Under the pieces are notes generated by a model, which saw nothing but the letters and a program-made list of their open reading frames with translations, did no database searches and was not told where the DNA came from. DNA of 37,697 nt, from the NCBI RefSeq assembly GCF_009451885.1, contig NZ_WIAO01000042.1:1-37697 (forward strand), in the 5' to 3' direction. Positions 24,595 to 34,422 of this stretch are shown here, in pieces (position 1 is the first letter of the stretch; each line of letters opens with the position of its first letter). The DNA is from Glycomyces albidus. GTDB taxonomy: Bacteria > Actinomycetota > Actinomycetes > Mycobacteriales > Micromonosporaceae. The position numbers and the translations under genes are program-made.

Positions 24595-25395
24595 TCACAG
24601 CGAGGGCCGCTCCACCGCGAACGCGGGGTAGCCGACGACGCGGTCGCTCCCGCCGCCGGTGTCGGCCGACGTGGCGCGCGCGAGTTCCCGGGGGCGGCGG
24701 CCGGTGGCGTCGGCCCAGGCGACGGTGCCGCGGAGCGCGAAGACGCCGCACGCGTGCTGCGGGGCGATCTCGCGGGGCCGCAGGCCCTTGATCGCCTCGG
24801 CGGTGGCGGCGTCGATGCGCTCGGCGGTGGCCTGGTCGTGGTAGTGCGACAGGTCGGTGGAGCAGACGAGGACCGCGTCCTCGCCGGCCTCCTCGAGGAG
24901 GGCGGCGATGATCCGGGCGGTGTCGGGAGTCTGGCTCATCCCGCAGGCGACCGGCGTGACCTCGATGTCGTCGCCGAGGGCGACCTGGAGGAACGGGAGC
25001 TGCACCTCGAGCGAGTGCTCGGACTGGTGCGGCAGGCGCGAGGAGCCGACGACCGCGGTCGGCGCGGCGCGCACCGGCCCGAGCGGGGTCTCCCAGACCG
25101 TGTAGGGGGCGGCGGCGTGCCCGCGCAGCGGGTAGTGGTGCGAGGGCCCGACCAGGACGACCCGCTTGACGCGGCCGCGGTGCGCGGCGAGCCGCGCGTA
25201 CACCTGGGCCGCGACCGGCCCCGAGTAGCGGTATCCGGCGTGGGGCACGATGTAGGCGGCCGCGAGCGGTTCGCTCACGGGGCCGGCCTCGTCGATGAGG
25301 CGCTGGACGTCGCTGCGCAGGCGGCCCGGGTCGGCCGGGTAAAAGCTGCCGGCGACGGCCGGGGGCCGCACGGTTTCGGATTTCGTCGAAGGCAT
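24595..25395 (-). CDS. amrB: AmmeMemoRadiSam system protein B (MEMO family)
   Basis: 266 aa MEMO-like protein with the conserved motifs PHAGYRYSG (51-59), GPSHH (83-87), EHSLEVQLPFLQ (about 126-137) and STDLSHYHD. MEMO proteins share the fold of extradiol dioxygenases and bind metal through these His residues; the biochemical role in bacteria is not established. It follows the radical SAM gene amrS. The frame is open upstream without interruption to the amrS stop, so the true N-terminus could be up to 17 residues longer; ATG 25395 is the natural start. Confidence 0.92.
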   Translation of the reverse strand: MPSTKSETVRPPAVAGSFYPADPGRLRSDVQRLIDEAGPVSEPLAAAYIVPHAGYRYSGPVAAQVYARLAAHRGRVKRVVLVGPSHHYPLRGHAAAPYTVWETPLGPVRAAPTAVVGSSRLPHQSEHSLEVQLPFLQVALGDDIEVTPVACGMSQTPDTARIIAALLEEAGEDAVLVCSTDLSHYHDQATAERIDAATAEAIKGLRPREIAPQHACGVFALRGTVAWADATGRRPRELARATSADTGGGSDRVVGYPAFAVERPSL

Positions 25396-25405
25396 CGCTG
25401 GTCTT

Positions 25406-25455
25406 CCGGTGGTGGGTTGTGGCTGGACGTGACTGCCGGTGGTGGGTTATGGCTG
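25406..25455 (-). repeat. Direct repeat across the amrS stop and amrS-amrB junction
   Basis: Two 20-nt copies (25406-25425 and 25436-25455) with one mismatch and a 30-nt period. The mismatch converts a CAA codon in one copy into the TAA stop of amrS in the other. Confidence 0.8.
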
Positions 25456-26580
25456 ACTTACAGACGGTGCGGCGAGGCGGATCGGTTGCCGCCTGGGACC
25501 CCAGTCTCCCGCCGGCCCCTCAAAAACGCCGGGAACGCGCGCACCGCAACTGGTGCAGTGTCCGCTATCCGACACCGCATATCGGTCAATGCGGTACCAA
25601 TCGCGCACGATGAGGGCTTCGCCACAACCGGGGCAGTGCGTCGTCTGCCCGTCGGGGTCGTGCACGTTCCCGGTGTACACGAACCGGAGGCCCGCCTCGA
25701 GCGCGATCCGGCGCGCGCGCCGGAGGGTGGACGGGGGCGTGGGCGGCACGTCCCGCATCTTGAAGTCCGGATGGAAGGCCGTGAAGTGCAGCGGCACTTC
25801 GGGCCCCAGGTGCTCGGCGATCCACGCGGCCTCGGCCGCGATCTCCGCGTCCGAGTCGTTGTGGCCCGGGATCAGCAGCGTCGTGATCTCGGTCCACACG
25901 TCCGTCTCGTGCACCAGGTATTCGAGTGTGTCGAGGACCGTCCGCAGCGACGCGAACGCGATCTTCTTGTAGAACTCCTCGGTGAACGCCTTGAGATCGA
26001 TGTTCGCGGCGTCCATATGGGAGTACAGCTCCCGGCGGGCCGGGGGGTTGATGTACCCGGCGGAGACGGCGATCGCCTTCAGGCCCGCGTCGCGGGCGGC
26101 GTCGGCGCAGTCGGCCGCGTACTCCAGGAACACCGTAGGGTCATTGTAGGTGAACGCGATCGACTTGCAGCCCAGCCGCTTCGCCGTGGCGGCGAGCGTC
26201 ACGGCATCCGCTTGCGAGGACAGGGTGTCGATCTCACGCGACTTGGAGATGTCCCAGTTCTGGCAGAACCGGCACGCCAGGTTGCAGCCGGCCGTGCCGA
26301 ACGAGAGGACCGGCGTCCCCGGCAGGAAGTGGTTGAGCGGCTTCTTCTCGACCGGGTCGACGCAGAACCCCGAAGAGCGGCCGTACGAGGTCAGGACGAT
26401 CTGGTCGCCGTGGCGGGCGCGCACGAAGCACAGGCCGCGCTGGCCCTCCCTCAGGCGGCAGTTGCGCGGGCAGACCGTGCACTCGATGCGGCCGTCACCG
26501 AGGGCGCGGTGGAACCGGGTGCCGACCGTGAACTCGTCGGCGCCTTCCACTCGCGGCCTACTGGGGGTGAGGGCGGCCAT
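25447..26580 (-). CDS. amrS: AmmeMemoRadiSam system radical SAM enzyme
   Basis: 377 aa. The iron-sulfur cluster motif C99-x3-C103-x2-C106 (GCNLACRFCQNW) marks a radical SAM enzyme. An N-terminal Cys set (34, 37, 41, 51) and two C-terminal Cys pairs (CPGC, CTSC) probably bind zinc. The family also includes PflA-like activators; co-occurrence with AmrB defines the AmmeMemoRadiSam system, whose product is unknown. The ATG at 26580 has no clear ribosome site, and TACCGT 7 nt upstream could be a -10 of a leaderless transcript. Confidence 0.93.
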   Translation of the reverse strand: MAALTPSRPRVEGADEFTVGTRFHRALGDGRIECTVCPRNCRLREGQRGLCFVRARHGDQIVLTSYGRSSGFCVDPVEKKPLNHFLPGTPVLSFGTAGCNLACRFCQNWDISKSREIDTLSSQADAVTLAATAKRLGCKSIAFTYNDPTVFLEYAADCADAARDAGLKAIAVSAGYINPPARRELYSHMDAANIDLKAFTEEFYKKIAFASLRTVLDTLEYLVHETDVWTEITTLLIPGHNDSDAEIAAEAAWIAEHLGPEVPLHFTAFHPDFKMRDVPPTPPSTLRRARRIALEAGLRFVYTGNVHDPDGQTTHCPGCGEALIVRDWYRIDRYAVSDSGHCTSCGARVPGVFEGPAGDWGPRRQPIRLAAPSVSQP

Positions 26581-26629
26581 ACGTCAACGGTAGCTCTCCC
26601 TCGGTTGCCGCTGCGTTACGGGCAGCGAA

Positions 26630-26658
26630 AAGGGCCGCGCACCTGGTGCGCGGCCCTT
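26630..26658 (-). terminator. msiK terminator
   Basis: Arms AAGGGCCGCGCACC and GGTGCGCGGCCCTT with a minimal centre, followed on the minus strand by TTTTCGC. It lies about 70 bp after the msiK stop and before amrS. Confidence 0.8.
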
Positions 26659-26726
26659 CCGTTCGTGCGGGCGTTCGCCCGACCGGCCGAGGCGCCCGGC
26701 CTCGCCGGTCGAGGCGATCGGCAGTG

Positions 26727-27821
<1,095 letters not shown>

Positions 27822-27929
27822 GATGTTCCCTTTCACTGGCAGGCACGTGCCAGACGATCCGTGGTAAAAGGCGGTTGTCCGTCGCAGCCCGGGAGCACCA
27901 TGGGGGTCCCCGCGCTGGGACGCGCGCAG

Positions 27930-27947
27930 CGCGGTGCTGACACCGCG
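27930..27947. promoter_or_regulatory. Inverted repeat near the msiK transcription start
   Basis: CGCGGTG-CTGA-CACCGCG, just downstream of the -10. Possible operator or leader stem. Confidence 0.35.
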
Positions 27948-27959
27948 GAGCGTGGTGTG

Positions 27960-27989
27960 AGCCTAACCTCGCGGGAATGCCTTTGCCAA
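27960..27989 (-). promoter_or_regulatory. msiK promoter
   Basis: On the minus strand TTGGCA (27984-27989), an 18-nt spacer and TAGGCT (27960-27965) form a good housekeeping-type promoter, giving a leader of about 130 nt before msiK. Confidence 0.55.
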
Positions 27990-28037
27990 GTCGGCCCCGA
28001 ACGTTTGTCCGGTTTATTTGGGCGCTTTACCGAACCG

Positions 28038-28784
28038 TTACTCGACGCGGAGCGCCTGGAGCAGCCGCTCGTCGCCGACGACGTCGCAGATCCCGAACGG
28101 CAGCCGCCCCCACAGGGCGAGCGCGATGTCCGACGCCGAGCCCGCCGCACGGGCCTGGAGCTCGGTGCGCGCGTCCGGCTGGTCCAGCAGCGCGACCCGC
28201 CCCTCGCGCAGCCGTACGAACCAGGTCGTGTCCGCGTCCTGCGCGAAGAGCTGCACCAGCCCGGTCGCCTCCGGATGCGCCCCGCGGCGGGCCCCGACGG
28301 GGATGAACGCCTCGAACGCCTCGGTCACGGCCTCGGCCGCCAGCGAGACCGGCACCGGCGCGGTGGCGCCGACCGCCATCTGGAGGTCCCAGCGGGCCAG
28401 CGCGGTCGCGACGGCGACGCGGCGGTGCCAGAACTCGGCCCGCCACTCCACGGGCGCCCACGTCCACGCCGGGGACTCCGGGCCGCGCGCCTCCACGGCA
28501 TCGAGGACGCCGGCGAGGGCCTGGTCGAAGGCGTCGAGGACGGCCGGGCCGGAAGCGTTCACGGGAGGGGGCTGGGGGACGTCGCGGTCCTCGGACGGCG
28601 GGGCGAACAGGGCGTCGACCGTCCAGCGGTAGAGGCGGGCGAGTTCGAGGAGGATCCCGGCCACGGTCGTGTCCGGACGCGAGGGCGCCACGCGGTCGAG
28701 CATCCCCGGCTCGCAGACCGAGCGCAGGCCCGCGGCCTCCGTCTTCAGTTCGGTGAGGTAGTCGGTGATGCGCAGCTTCGCCAT
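28038..28784 (-). CDS. Maleylpyruvate isomerase N-terminal/DinB-like mycothiol-type protein
   Basis: 248 aa of the TIGR03083-like family. An N-terminal DinB-fold four-helix bundle carries the family phrase WHRRVAVATALARWD (about 122-136). A C-terminal MDMPI-type domain ends in LWGRLPFGICDVVGD...L. Relatives are often mycothiol-dependent, but most are uncharacterised. The first helix reads LARLYRW, where relatives often have a His-containing version, so metal binding may be altered. Divergent from murB with a 48-bp gap. Confidence 0.83.
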   Translation of the reverse strand: MAKLRITDYLTELKTEAAGLRSVCEPGMLDRVAPSRPDTTVAGILLELARLYRWTVDALFAPPSEDRDVPQPPPVNASGPAVLDAFDQALAGVLDAVEARGPESPAWTWAPVEWRAEFWHRRVAVATALARWDLQMAVGATAPVPVSLAAEAVTEAFEAFIPVGARRGAHPEATGLVQLFAQDADTTWFVRLREGRVALLDQPDARTELQARAAGSASDIALALWGRLPFGICDVVGDERLLQALRVE

Positions 28785-28796
28785 GGTGGACCGCCG

Positions 28797-28825
28797 TTCC
28801 TCGTAGCCTGCGAAAAGTTTAGGCT
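28797..28825 (+). promoter_or_regulatory. Putative leaderless murB promoter
   Basis: TTCCTC (28797-28802), 17-nt spacer and TAGGCT (28820-28825) place the transcription start at or within 1-2 nt of the GTG start of murB at 28833, consistent with a leaderless mRNA. Confidence 0.45.
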
Positions 28826-28832
28826 TTCGGGC

Positions 28833-29921
28833 GTGACACACGCCAGTCCGACCCCGAGCGGGAACCAGGGAGCGCGGCGGTTCGCCGGCCGCGAGCTCAG
28901 CGCGTACACGACCCTCCGGCTGGGCGGGCCCGCCCGCGAACTGGTCGAGGTCGGGTCCTCGGCGGAGGCGGTCGAGGTCCTGCGGGCGGCCGAGGGGCCG
29001 ACGCTGGTCCTCGCCGGCGGCAGCAACGTCGTGATCGGCGACGAGGGCTTCGACGGGACCGTGGTGGTGCTGCGCGGCGGCGGCATCGCCGAGGCCGGCG
29101 GGCGGGTCCGGGTCGAGGCGGGGCAGGTGTGGGACGAGTTCGTCGCGTGGACCGTGGCGAACGGCCGCTCGGGCGTGGAGTGCCTCAGCGGCATCCCCGG
29201 CTCGGCCGGGGCGACGCCGATCCAGAACGTGGGCGCGTACGGCCAGGAGGTCGCGCAGACGATCGCGGCGGTGCGGGTCTGGGACCGCGAGAAGGACGAG
29301 GTCCGCGACTGGGCCCCCGAGGAGTGCCGGTTCGCCTACCGCCACAGCGCTTTCAAGCACGAGGACCGGTACTTCGTGATGAGCGTCGACTTCCGCCTGG
29401 AGTCTTCGGAACTGTCGCAGCCGGTCGCGTACGCGGAGCTTGCGAAGCGGACGGGCGTCGAGGTCGGCGAGCGGGTGCCGCTGGCGGAGGCGAGGGACGC
29501 GGTGATCGAACTGCGCCGCGGCAAGGGGATGGTCCTCGACGAGGGCGACCACGACACGTGGAGCGCCGGGTCGTTCTTCACCAACCCGATCGTCGGCGCG
29601 CACGTCTACCACGAGCTGGCCGGAAAAACGGGGGGCGAGCCCCCGCACTGGAAGGTCGGTGAAGGCCGGGTGAAGGTCTCGGCCGCCTGGCTCATCGGCG
29701 CGGCCGGCTTCGAGAAGGGCCATCGGAAGGGAAACGTCAGCCTCTCGACGAAACACACCCTGGCCCTGACCAACCGAGGCGGCGCCACAGCGGCCGAACT
29801 CCTCGCGCTCGCAACCGAGGTGGCCGACAAGGTGGAGCACGACTTCGGCGTCCGCCTTCACCCCGAGCCGGTGATGGTCAACGCGGCAGCGTCGGGCGAC
29901 CAGTCGCAATCTCCTCGATGA
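28833..29921 (+). CDS. murB: UDP-N-acetylmuramate dehydrogenase
   Basis: Flavoenzyme that reduces UDP-GlcNAc-enolpyruvate in peptidoglycan precursor synthesis, cytoplasmic, 362 aa. It has an FAD-binding 4 domain with LAGGSNVVIGDEGF (about 61-74) and IPGSAGATPIQNVGAYGQE, the catalytic Ser in WSAGSFFTNP, and the terminal Glu in LHPEPVMVN. GTG 28833 gives the typical start before the LRLGGPA strand. The last 44 bp overlap a small gene on the opposite strand. Confidence 0.96.
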   Translation: MTHASPTPSGNQGARRFAGRELSAYTTLRLGGPARELVEVGSSAEAVEVLRAAEGPTLVLAGGSNVVIGDEGFDGTVVVLRGGGIAEAGGRVRVEAGQVWDEFVAWTVANGRSGVECLSGIPGSAGATPIQNVGAYGQEVAQTIAAVRVWDREKDEVRDWAPEECRFAYRHSAFKHEDRYFVMSVDFRLESSELSQPVAYAELAKRTGVEVGERVPLAEARDAVIELRRGKGMVLDEGDHDTWSAGSFFTNPIVGAHVYHELAGKTGGEPPHWKVGEGRVKVSAAWLIGAAGFEKGHRKGNVSLSTKHTLALTNRGGATAAELLALATEVADKVEHDFGVRLHPEPVMVNAAASGDQSQSPR

Positions 29922-30027
29922 GTGCGCGGACGAGCTCCTCCGGGGACAACGAGGACCACTCGGCGCAAGCCTTCAGCTTCTCGTACAGGTCCTCAGGAAG
30001 TTCGAGCGTGAGGTCATACGTGTCCAT
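29878..30027 (-). CDS. Small ribbon-helix-helix-like protein (orphan)
   Basis: 49 aa, beginning MDTYDLTLELPEDLYEKLK, then a loop, SPEELVRALIEEIA and a short basic tail. A beta-strand followed by two helices is the pattern of a ribbon-helix-helix DNA-binding protein such as a CopG-type antitoxin. No toxin gene adjoins it on its strand. It overlaps the 3' end of murB antisense by 44 bp and is divergent from vapBC. No ribosome site is seen, so it may be leaderless. Clear amino-acid pattern, moderate confidence. Confidence 0.55.
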   Translation of the reverse strand: MDTYDLTLELPEDLYEKLKACAEWSSLSPEELVRALIEEIATGRPTLPR

Positions 30028-30090
30028 CAAGCAGCGACGGTATCGGGCGGAACCGGATCATCGCGCGAAACACGCCGAGGACTCCTAAGG

Positions 30091-30120
30091 TTCGCCGAAT
30101 CCTGCCTTCGCGGATATACT
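30091..30120 (+). promoter_or_regulatory. vapBC promoter
   Basis: TTCGCC (30091-30096), 18-nt spacer and TATACT (30115-30120), a strong -10, 37 bp before vapB. VapB-VapC complexes usually repress their own promoter; no unambiguous operator palindrome is seen. Confidence 0.5.
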
Positions 30121-30156
30121 CTGACTGACATGCGATATCAAACCGCGGAGGCAGTC

Positions 30157-30396
30157 ATGACCAAGACACTCGTAGACGTCGATGACGAGCTGCTGGCCGA
30201 GGTCATGGAGCGGTCCGGGGCGCGGACCAAGAAACAGGCCATCAACGAGGCGCTGGAGTACTACCGCGAGGCTCAGCGCTCCGGCCCGCAGACCGCTTGG
30301 AACAACCTGCGTCGAATGGCGGCTGACGGCACGCTCGACCTTGACGAGGTCGAGCGGCTCAGCAACCTTCACAAGCAGGGCCGCGCGACCGAATGA
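30157..30396 (+). CDS. vapB: VapB-type antitoxin
   Basis: 79 aa. N-terminal DNA-binding segment TKTLVDVDDELLAEVMERSG followed by KKQAINEALEYYRE, the pattern of type II VapB (DUF2191-like) antitoxins. The C-terminal tail should wrap the toxin. ATG 30157 follows GCGGAG by 6 nt; an upstream in-frame ATG at 30130 lacks a ribosome site. The stop overlaps vapC (ATGA). Confidence 0.9.
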   Translation: MTKTLVDVDDELLAEVMERSGARTKKQAINEALEYYREAQRSGPQTAWNNLRRMAADGTLDLDEVERLSNLHKQGRATE

Positions 30397-30821
30397 TCCC
30401 GAAGTACCTCATCGATACCAGCGCACTCATCCGTGTCATCCGAGGGCAAGTCGACCCTGCCTGGATTCGCTATGCCGATCAGGCGAACTTCGCCATCTGC
30501 GAACCGGTGCTCTTCGAGTTCGTTCAGGGTTCCGGGAAGCGCGCGGCAAAGCAGATCGAGGCGGACCTGCTGTCGAGTCATCAGTGGGTGCCGCTTTCCG
30601 ACAAGGTCGGTTCCCGCATGCGAGACCTGAGAAGGGACCTGACCGAGCGCAGCATGCATACCATGCTCGGCCTCGCCGACTATCTCATCGCGGCGACCGC
30701 GATCCAGGACGGGTTTGTTCTCCTCCATGAGGACGCGGATTTCTCGGCTGCTGCGCGTCACCATCCCTATCTCAGCGAGCAGCGCATCAGCCAGACGCTT
30801 CCCGAAGATCTGACGAATTAG
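30393..30821 (+). CDS. vapC: VapC-type PIN-domain ribonuclease toxin
   Basis: 142 aa PIN domain. Acidic metal-binding residues are in place: Asp8 (YLIDTSALI), Glu42, Asp96 ([11 protein letters not shown]) and Asp114/116 (HEDADF). It should cut tRNA or rRNA when free of VapB; the target cannot be told from sequence. The stop codon overlaps the hemB stop on the other strand by 3 nt. The region is less GC-rich than the haem genes, consistent with mobility. Confidence 0.93.
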   Translation: MIPKYLIDTSALIRVIRGQVDPAWIRYADQANFAICEPVLFEFVQGSGKRAAKQIEADLLSSHQWVPLSDKVGSRMRDLRRDLTERSMHTMLGLADYLIAATAIQDGFVLLHEDADFSAAARHHPYLSEQRISQTLPEDLTN

Positions 30822-31804
30822 CGGAGCAGCGCGGCCATGTCGAGGGCGGCGTAGGTGGCGATGATCGTGGCCCCCGCGCGCTTGATGCTCGTCAGGGCCT
30901 CCAGGAACGCGGCGTCCCGGTCGATCCAGCCGCGTTCGGCCGCGGCCACGATCTGCGCGTACTCGCCGCTGATGTGGTAGGCCGCCACCGGGACCGGGCT
31001 GCGCTCGGCCGCCGCCTTCACGATGTCGAGGTACGGGAGCGCGGGCTTGACCATGACGATGTCGGCGCCCTGCTCGATGTCGAGGTCGATCTCGAGGAGC
31101 GCCTCGGTCGCGTTCGCCGTGTCCTGCTGGTAGGTGCGGCGGTCGCCCTTGAGCTGGGATTCGACGGCGTCGCGGAAGGGGCCGTAGAAGGCGCTGGCGT
31201 ACTTCGCGGCGTAGGCGAGCAGGCCGGTGTCGGTGCGGCCGGCCTCGTCGAGGGCGGTGCGGACGTACCCGATCTGGCCGTCCATCATCCCGGAGGCGCC
31301 GAGGAGGTCGGCGCCGGACTCGGCGAGGGCCAGGCCCATCTCGGCGTAGCGGACCAGGGTCGCGTCGTTGTCGACGGTGCCGTCGGCGCGGAGGACGCCG
31401 CAGTGGCCGTGGTCGGTGAACTCGTCCAGGCACAGGTCGGGGATGACGACGAGGTCGTCGTGGACCTCTTCGCGGATGGCGCGGGTGGTGACGTTGAGGA
31501 TCCCGTCGGGGTCGGTCGCGGCCGAGCCGATCGCGTCGCGGACGGCGGGGACGGCGAAGGGCATGAGCCCGCCGAGCCCGGCCCGGGCGGCCTCGACCGC
31601 GAGCTTGCGGACCGAGTCGACGGAGTGCTGGAACACGCCCGGCATCGTCGGGATCTCGACCGGCTCGTGGAGGCCCTCCTTGACGAACACCGGCAGGACC
31701 AGGTCCGAGGGGTGGACGCGCGTCTCGGCCACGAGACGGCGAAGGGCCGCAGTGCGGCGCAGCCTCCGGGGCCGGATGACGGGGTAGTCGGAGCTGTTCG
31801 GCAC
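30818..31804 (-). CDS. hemB: Delta-aminolevulinic acid dehydratase (porphobilinogen synthase)
   Basis: Joins two 5-aminolevulinate molecules into porphobilinogen, 328 aa. Schiff-base lysines Lys201 ([15 protein letters not shown]) and Lys253 ([10 protein letters not shown]) are present. The active-site metal segment reads D-x-C125-x-D127...H-C135-G, a mix of the classical zinc (Cys-Cys-Cys) and magnesium (Asp-Asp) patterns. GTG 31804 is chosen with GAAGGG about 11 nt upstream; GTG 31813 (3 residues longer) is the alternative but too close to that site. Last gene of the rex-hem operon, 26 nt after hemD. Confidence 0.96.
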   Translation of the reverse strand: MPNSSDYPVIRPRRLRRTAALRRLVAETRVHPSDLVLPVFVKEGLHEPVEIPTMPGVFQHSVDSVRKLAVEAARAGLGGLMPFAVPAVRDAIGSAATDPDGILNVTTRAIREEVHDDLVVIPDLCLDEFTDHGHCGVLRADGTVDNDATLVRYAEMGLALAESGADLLGASGMMDGQIGYVRTALDEAGRTDTGLLAYAAKYASAFYGPFRDAVESQLKGDRRTYQQDTANATEALLEIDLDIEQGADIVMVKPALPYLDIVKAAAERSPVPVAAYHISGEYAQIVAAAERGWIDRDAAFLEALTSIKRAGATIIATYAALDMAALLR

Positions 31805-31830
31805 TGCGGCCACTTCCCTTCTCACACTTG

Positions 31831-33411
31831 CTATCGGAACCGCAGGGCGGTGGGGCCCTGGACCTTCTGGCCGCGGCGGGTCTTGATCGGGCCCTCGGCC
31901 AGGCGCTGCTTGAGCTCCGTGGCGTACTCGGCGAGCGCCTCGATCAGGTCGGGCACCGAGGCGTTCTCGGGCTTGGCGTCCACGCGCAGGCCGAACTCGG
32001 TCGCGGTGTCCGCGGTCGCCGGGCCGATGCACGCGACGACGGTGCGCTGGTGCGGCTTGCCGGCGATGCCGACGAGGTTGCGCACGGTGGAGGAGGAGGT
32101 GAACAGGACCGCGTCGAACCCGCCGGACTTGATCGCGTCGCGGATGTCCGCGGCGGGCGGCGAGGCGCGCACGGTGCGGTAGGCGGTGACGTCGTCGACC
32201 TCCCAGCCGCGCTCGGACAGGCCCTGGACGAGGGTCTCGGTGGCGATGTCGGCGCGGGGCAGGAGCACGCGGCCGACCATGTCGAGGACCGGGTCGTGCG
32301 GCGGGAAGACCTCGAGGAGGCCCTCGGAGGACTGCTGGCCGGCGGGGACGAGCTCGGGCTCGATGCCGAACTCGCGGACCGCGTTCGCGGTGGCCTCGCC
32401 GATGCAGGCGATGCGCAGGCCGCCGAAGGCGCGGGCGTCGAGGCCGTGCTCCTTGAACTTCTCCCAGATGGCCTTCACCGAGTTCTGGCTGGTGAAGACG
32501 ATCCAGGCGTAGCGGCCGTCGACGAGGCCCTTGATGGCCCGCTCCATCTGGGCGGGCGTGCGCGGGGGCTCGACGGCGATGGTCGGGACCTCGCAGGGGA
32601 TCGCGCCGTAGGCGCGCAGGCGCTCGGACATGACGCCGGCCTGCTCCTTGGTGCGCGGGATGAGGACCTTCCAGCCGTACAGCGGGCGGCCCTCCCACCA
32701 GGCGAGCTCGTGGCGGTCGTCGACGCCGGGGCCGATGGTGAGGACGACCTGCCCGGCGTAGCCGAGGGCGGCCTCGACGAACGTGTCCACGGAGGAGGTG
32801 GTGGTGTACTCGGTCTCGCCGGTCGCGTCGCCGGTGACGGCCACGGCGGTCTCGCCGGGGACGCCGCCGGAGAGGAGGATGTCGCGCAGGCTGGAGAGGT
32901 CGGAGACGTCGGCGGTGACGGTGAGGGAGCCGCGCTTGATGGCGTCGGCGATGACGTGGGGTTCGACGGAGGCGATGTCGTCGATCTCGATGACGGTGCG
33001 GATCTCGCCGGGGGGCATGCCGGCGTAGACCGCGACGGCCTGCGCGTGGCTCATGCCGGGGATGACCTCGAAGCGGGCCTGTTCGGCGGAGGCGGCCTTG
33101 ATCTCGGCGCGGGCGAGGCGGTTCGGGTAGGCGTCGCCGACGATGAGGCGGGTGATGTTCTCGCCCTCGCGCGCGGCGGCGGCCATGAGCTTGCCCTGGT
33201 CGCTCGGGGAGGACTCGATGAGCTTGAGCTTCGCGTCGTCGCCGTTGATCTCCTTCGCGGCCTCGATGAGCGACTGGGGCAGGGACCGGTCGTAGTAGAC
33301 GCGGTCGGCCTCGCGGATCGCGTCGAGGGCGCGCTTGGTCAGCAGTCCCGGATCGCCTGGGCCGGTCCCGACGAAACGCACGCGGCCCACCGGCTTACGG
33401 GCACTGGTCAT
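31831..33411 (-). CDS. hemD: Fused uroporphyrinogen-III methylase-like / uroporphyrinogen-III synthase
   Basis: 526 aa. The N-terminal half (about 1-250) has a tetrapyrrole-methylase fold with [13 protein letters not shown], but the usual GDP-x-x-FGRGGEE loop is replaced by VGDAYPN, so methylase activity is doubtful. The C-terminal half (about 265-510) is uroporphyrinogen-III synthase with [19 protein letters not shown] and [17 protein letters not shown]. This fusion is typical of actinobacterial hem operons. It cyclises hydroxymethylbilane with ring-D inversion. ATG 33411 follows GGAGAG and lies 34 nt after hemC. Confidence 0.94.
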   Translation of the reverse strand: MTSARKPVGRVRFVGTGPGDPGLLTKRALDAIREADRVYYDRSLPQSLIEAAKEINGDDAKLKLIESSPSDQGKLMAAAAREGENITRLIVGDAYPNRLARAEIKAASAEQARFEVIPGMSHAQAVAVYAGMPPGEIRTVIEIDDIASVEPHVIADAIKRGSLTVTADVSDLSSLRDILLSGGVPGETAVAVTGDATGETEYTTTSSVDTFVEAALGYAGQVVLTIGPGVDDRHELAWWEGRPLYGWKVLIPRTKEQAGVMSERLRAYGAIPCEVPTIAVEPPRTPAQMERAIKGLVDGRYAWIVFTSQNSVKAIWEKFKEHGLDARAFGGLRIACIGEATANAVREFGIEPELVPAGQQSSEGLLEVFPPHDPVLDMVGRVLLPRADIATETLVQGLSERGWEVDDVTAYRTVRASPPAADIRDAIKSGGFDAVLFTSSSTVRNLVGIAGKPHQRTVVACIGPATADTATEFGLRVDAKPENASVPDLIEALAEYATELKQRLAEGPIKTRRGQKVQGPTALRFR

Positions 33412-33445
33412 GTTCTCTCCATCAACAATCGTCTGAGCTTGGCGT

Positions 33446-34378
33446 CTACTTCAATAGTTGCTCGGCACCCGCTTCGAGCAGATCCTCGGCGAGCGACTTC
33501 CCCGCGGCCGCGGCCTGCTCGGCGAGCTCCGGACCGCCCGCATCGGTGAGCGTGGCAGTGGTCGAGAGCCGCTCGATGACGGACCCGTCGACGGAGCCGA
33601 CGGCTCCGCGCAGATACAGGTCGACTTCCCCGGGGTCGGCCCCTTCGGCGACGTCGGCGAGCGCGGCGACGGGAGCGCTGCACCCGGCTTCGAGTCGTTG
33701 CAGAAGTGCGCGTTCGGCGGCGACGGCGGCCTGCGAGTACCGGTCGTTGAGCTTACTTGAGATCAGCGCAGATGTCATGTCGGCTTTGCGGCATTCGACC
33801 GCCAATGCCCCTTGTGCGGGGGCGGGGAGCATCACCAACGGGTCCAGGTACTCCGTCACCGCGTCCTGGCGGCCGACCCGCTTGAGCCCGGCGGCGGCGA
33901 GGATCACCCCATCGAGGTCCCGGCCGACCCGGCCGAGCCGGGTGTCGACGTTGCCGCGGATCGGCACGCACTCGAAGCCGCGCCCGAGGGCGTTCAACTG
34001 GGCGATGCGCCGGGGCGAACCGGTGCCGATGCGGGCGCCCGGCCCCAGGTCGGCGAGGGTGCGGCCGTCGGCGGCGACGAGGACGTCGCGCGGGTCCTCG
34101 CGCGGCGGGACGCCGATCACGAGGTGCTCGGGCTGCGCGGTCGGCAGGTCCTTGTACGAGTGGACCGCGATGTCGATCTCCTCGCGGTCGAGCGCCTCGC
34201 GGAGCTGGTTGACGAAGACGCCGACCCCGAGCTCCGCGACGGGCACCGTGGTCCCGTCCCCTGTGGTCTTGATCTCCACGAGTTCGACCTGCTCGCCCGT
34301 CAGGCGGGCGATCGCGTCCGCGACCATCCCGCTCTGCGCGAGCGCGAGCTTCGATCCCCTGGTCCCGACTCGGATCAC
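33446..34378 (-). CDS. hemC: Hydroxymethylbilane synthase (porphobilinogen deaminase)
   Basis: Polymerises four porphobilinogens. From GTG 34378 it is 310 aa and starts MIRVGTRGSKLALAQ. The dipyrromethane-cofactor Cys is about residue 233 (LEAGCSAPVA). The catalytic Asp lies in HSYKDLPT, and PIRGNVDTRLG is present. GAGAAGGGAA 8-10 nt before GTG 34378 supports this start; an ATG at 34426, overlapping the hemA stop by ATGA, would add 16 basic residues and is a real alternative. Confidence 0.93.
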   Translation of the reverse strand: MIRVGTRGSKLALAQSGMVADAIARLTGEQVELVEIKTTGDGTTVPVAELGVGVFVNQLREALDREEIDIAVHSYKDLPTAQPEHLVIGVPPREDPRDVLVAADGRTLADLGPGARIGTGSPRRIAQLNALGRGFECVPIRGNVDTRLGRVGRDLDGVILAAAGLKRVGRQDAVTEYLDPLVMLPAPAQGALAVECRKADMTSALISSKLNDRYSQAAVAAERALLQRLEAGCSAPVAALADVAEGADPGEVDLYLRGAVGSVDGSVIERLSTTATLTDAGGPELAEQAAAAGKSLAEDLLEAGAEQLLK

Positions 34379-34422
34379 GGGCTTGGTTCCCTTCTCAAGA
34401 CTGCGGCGCCGCAGTCGTTCCT

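Noticed and set aside
25406..25455. Two spaced repeats as a mini CRISPR
   Set aside because: Only two copies, 10-nt spacer, and they lie in coding-derived sequence; a simple duplication explains them.
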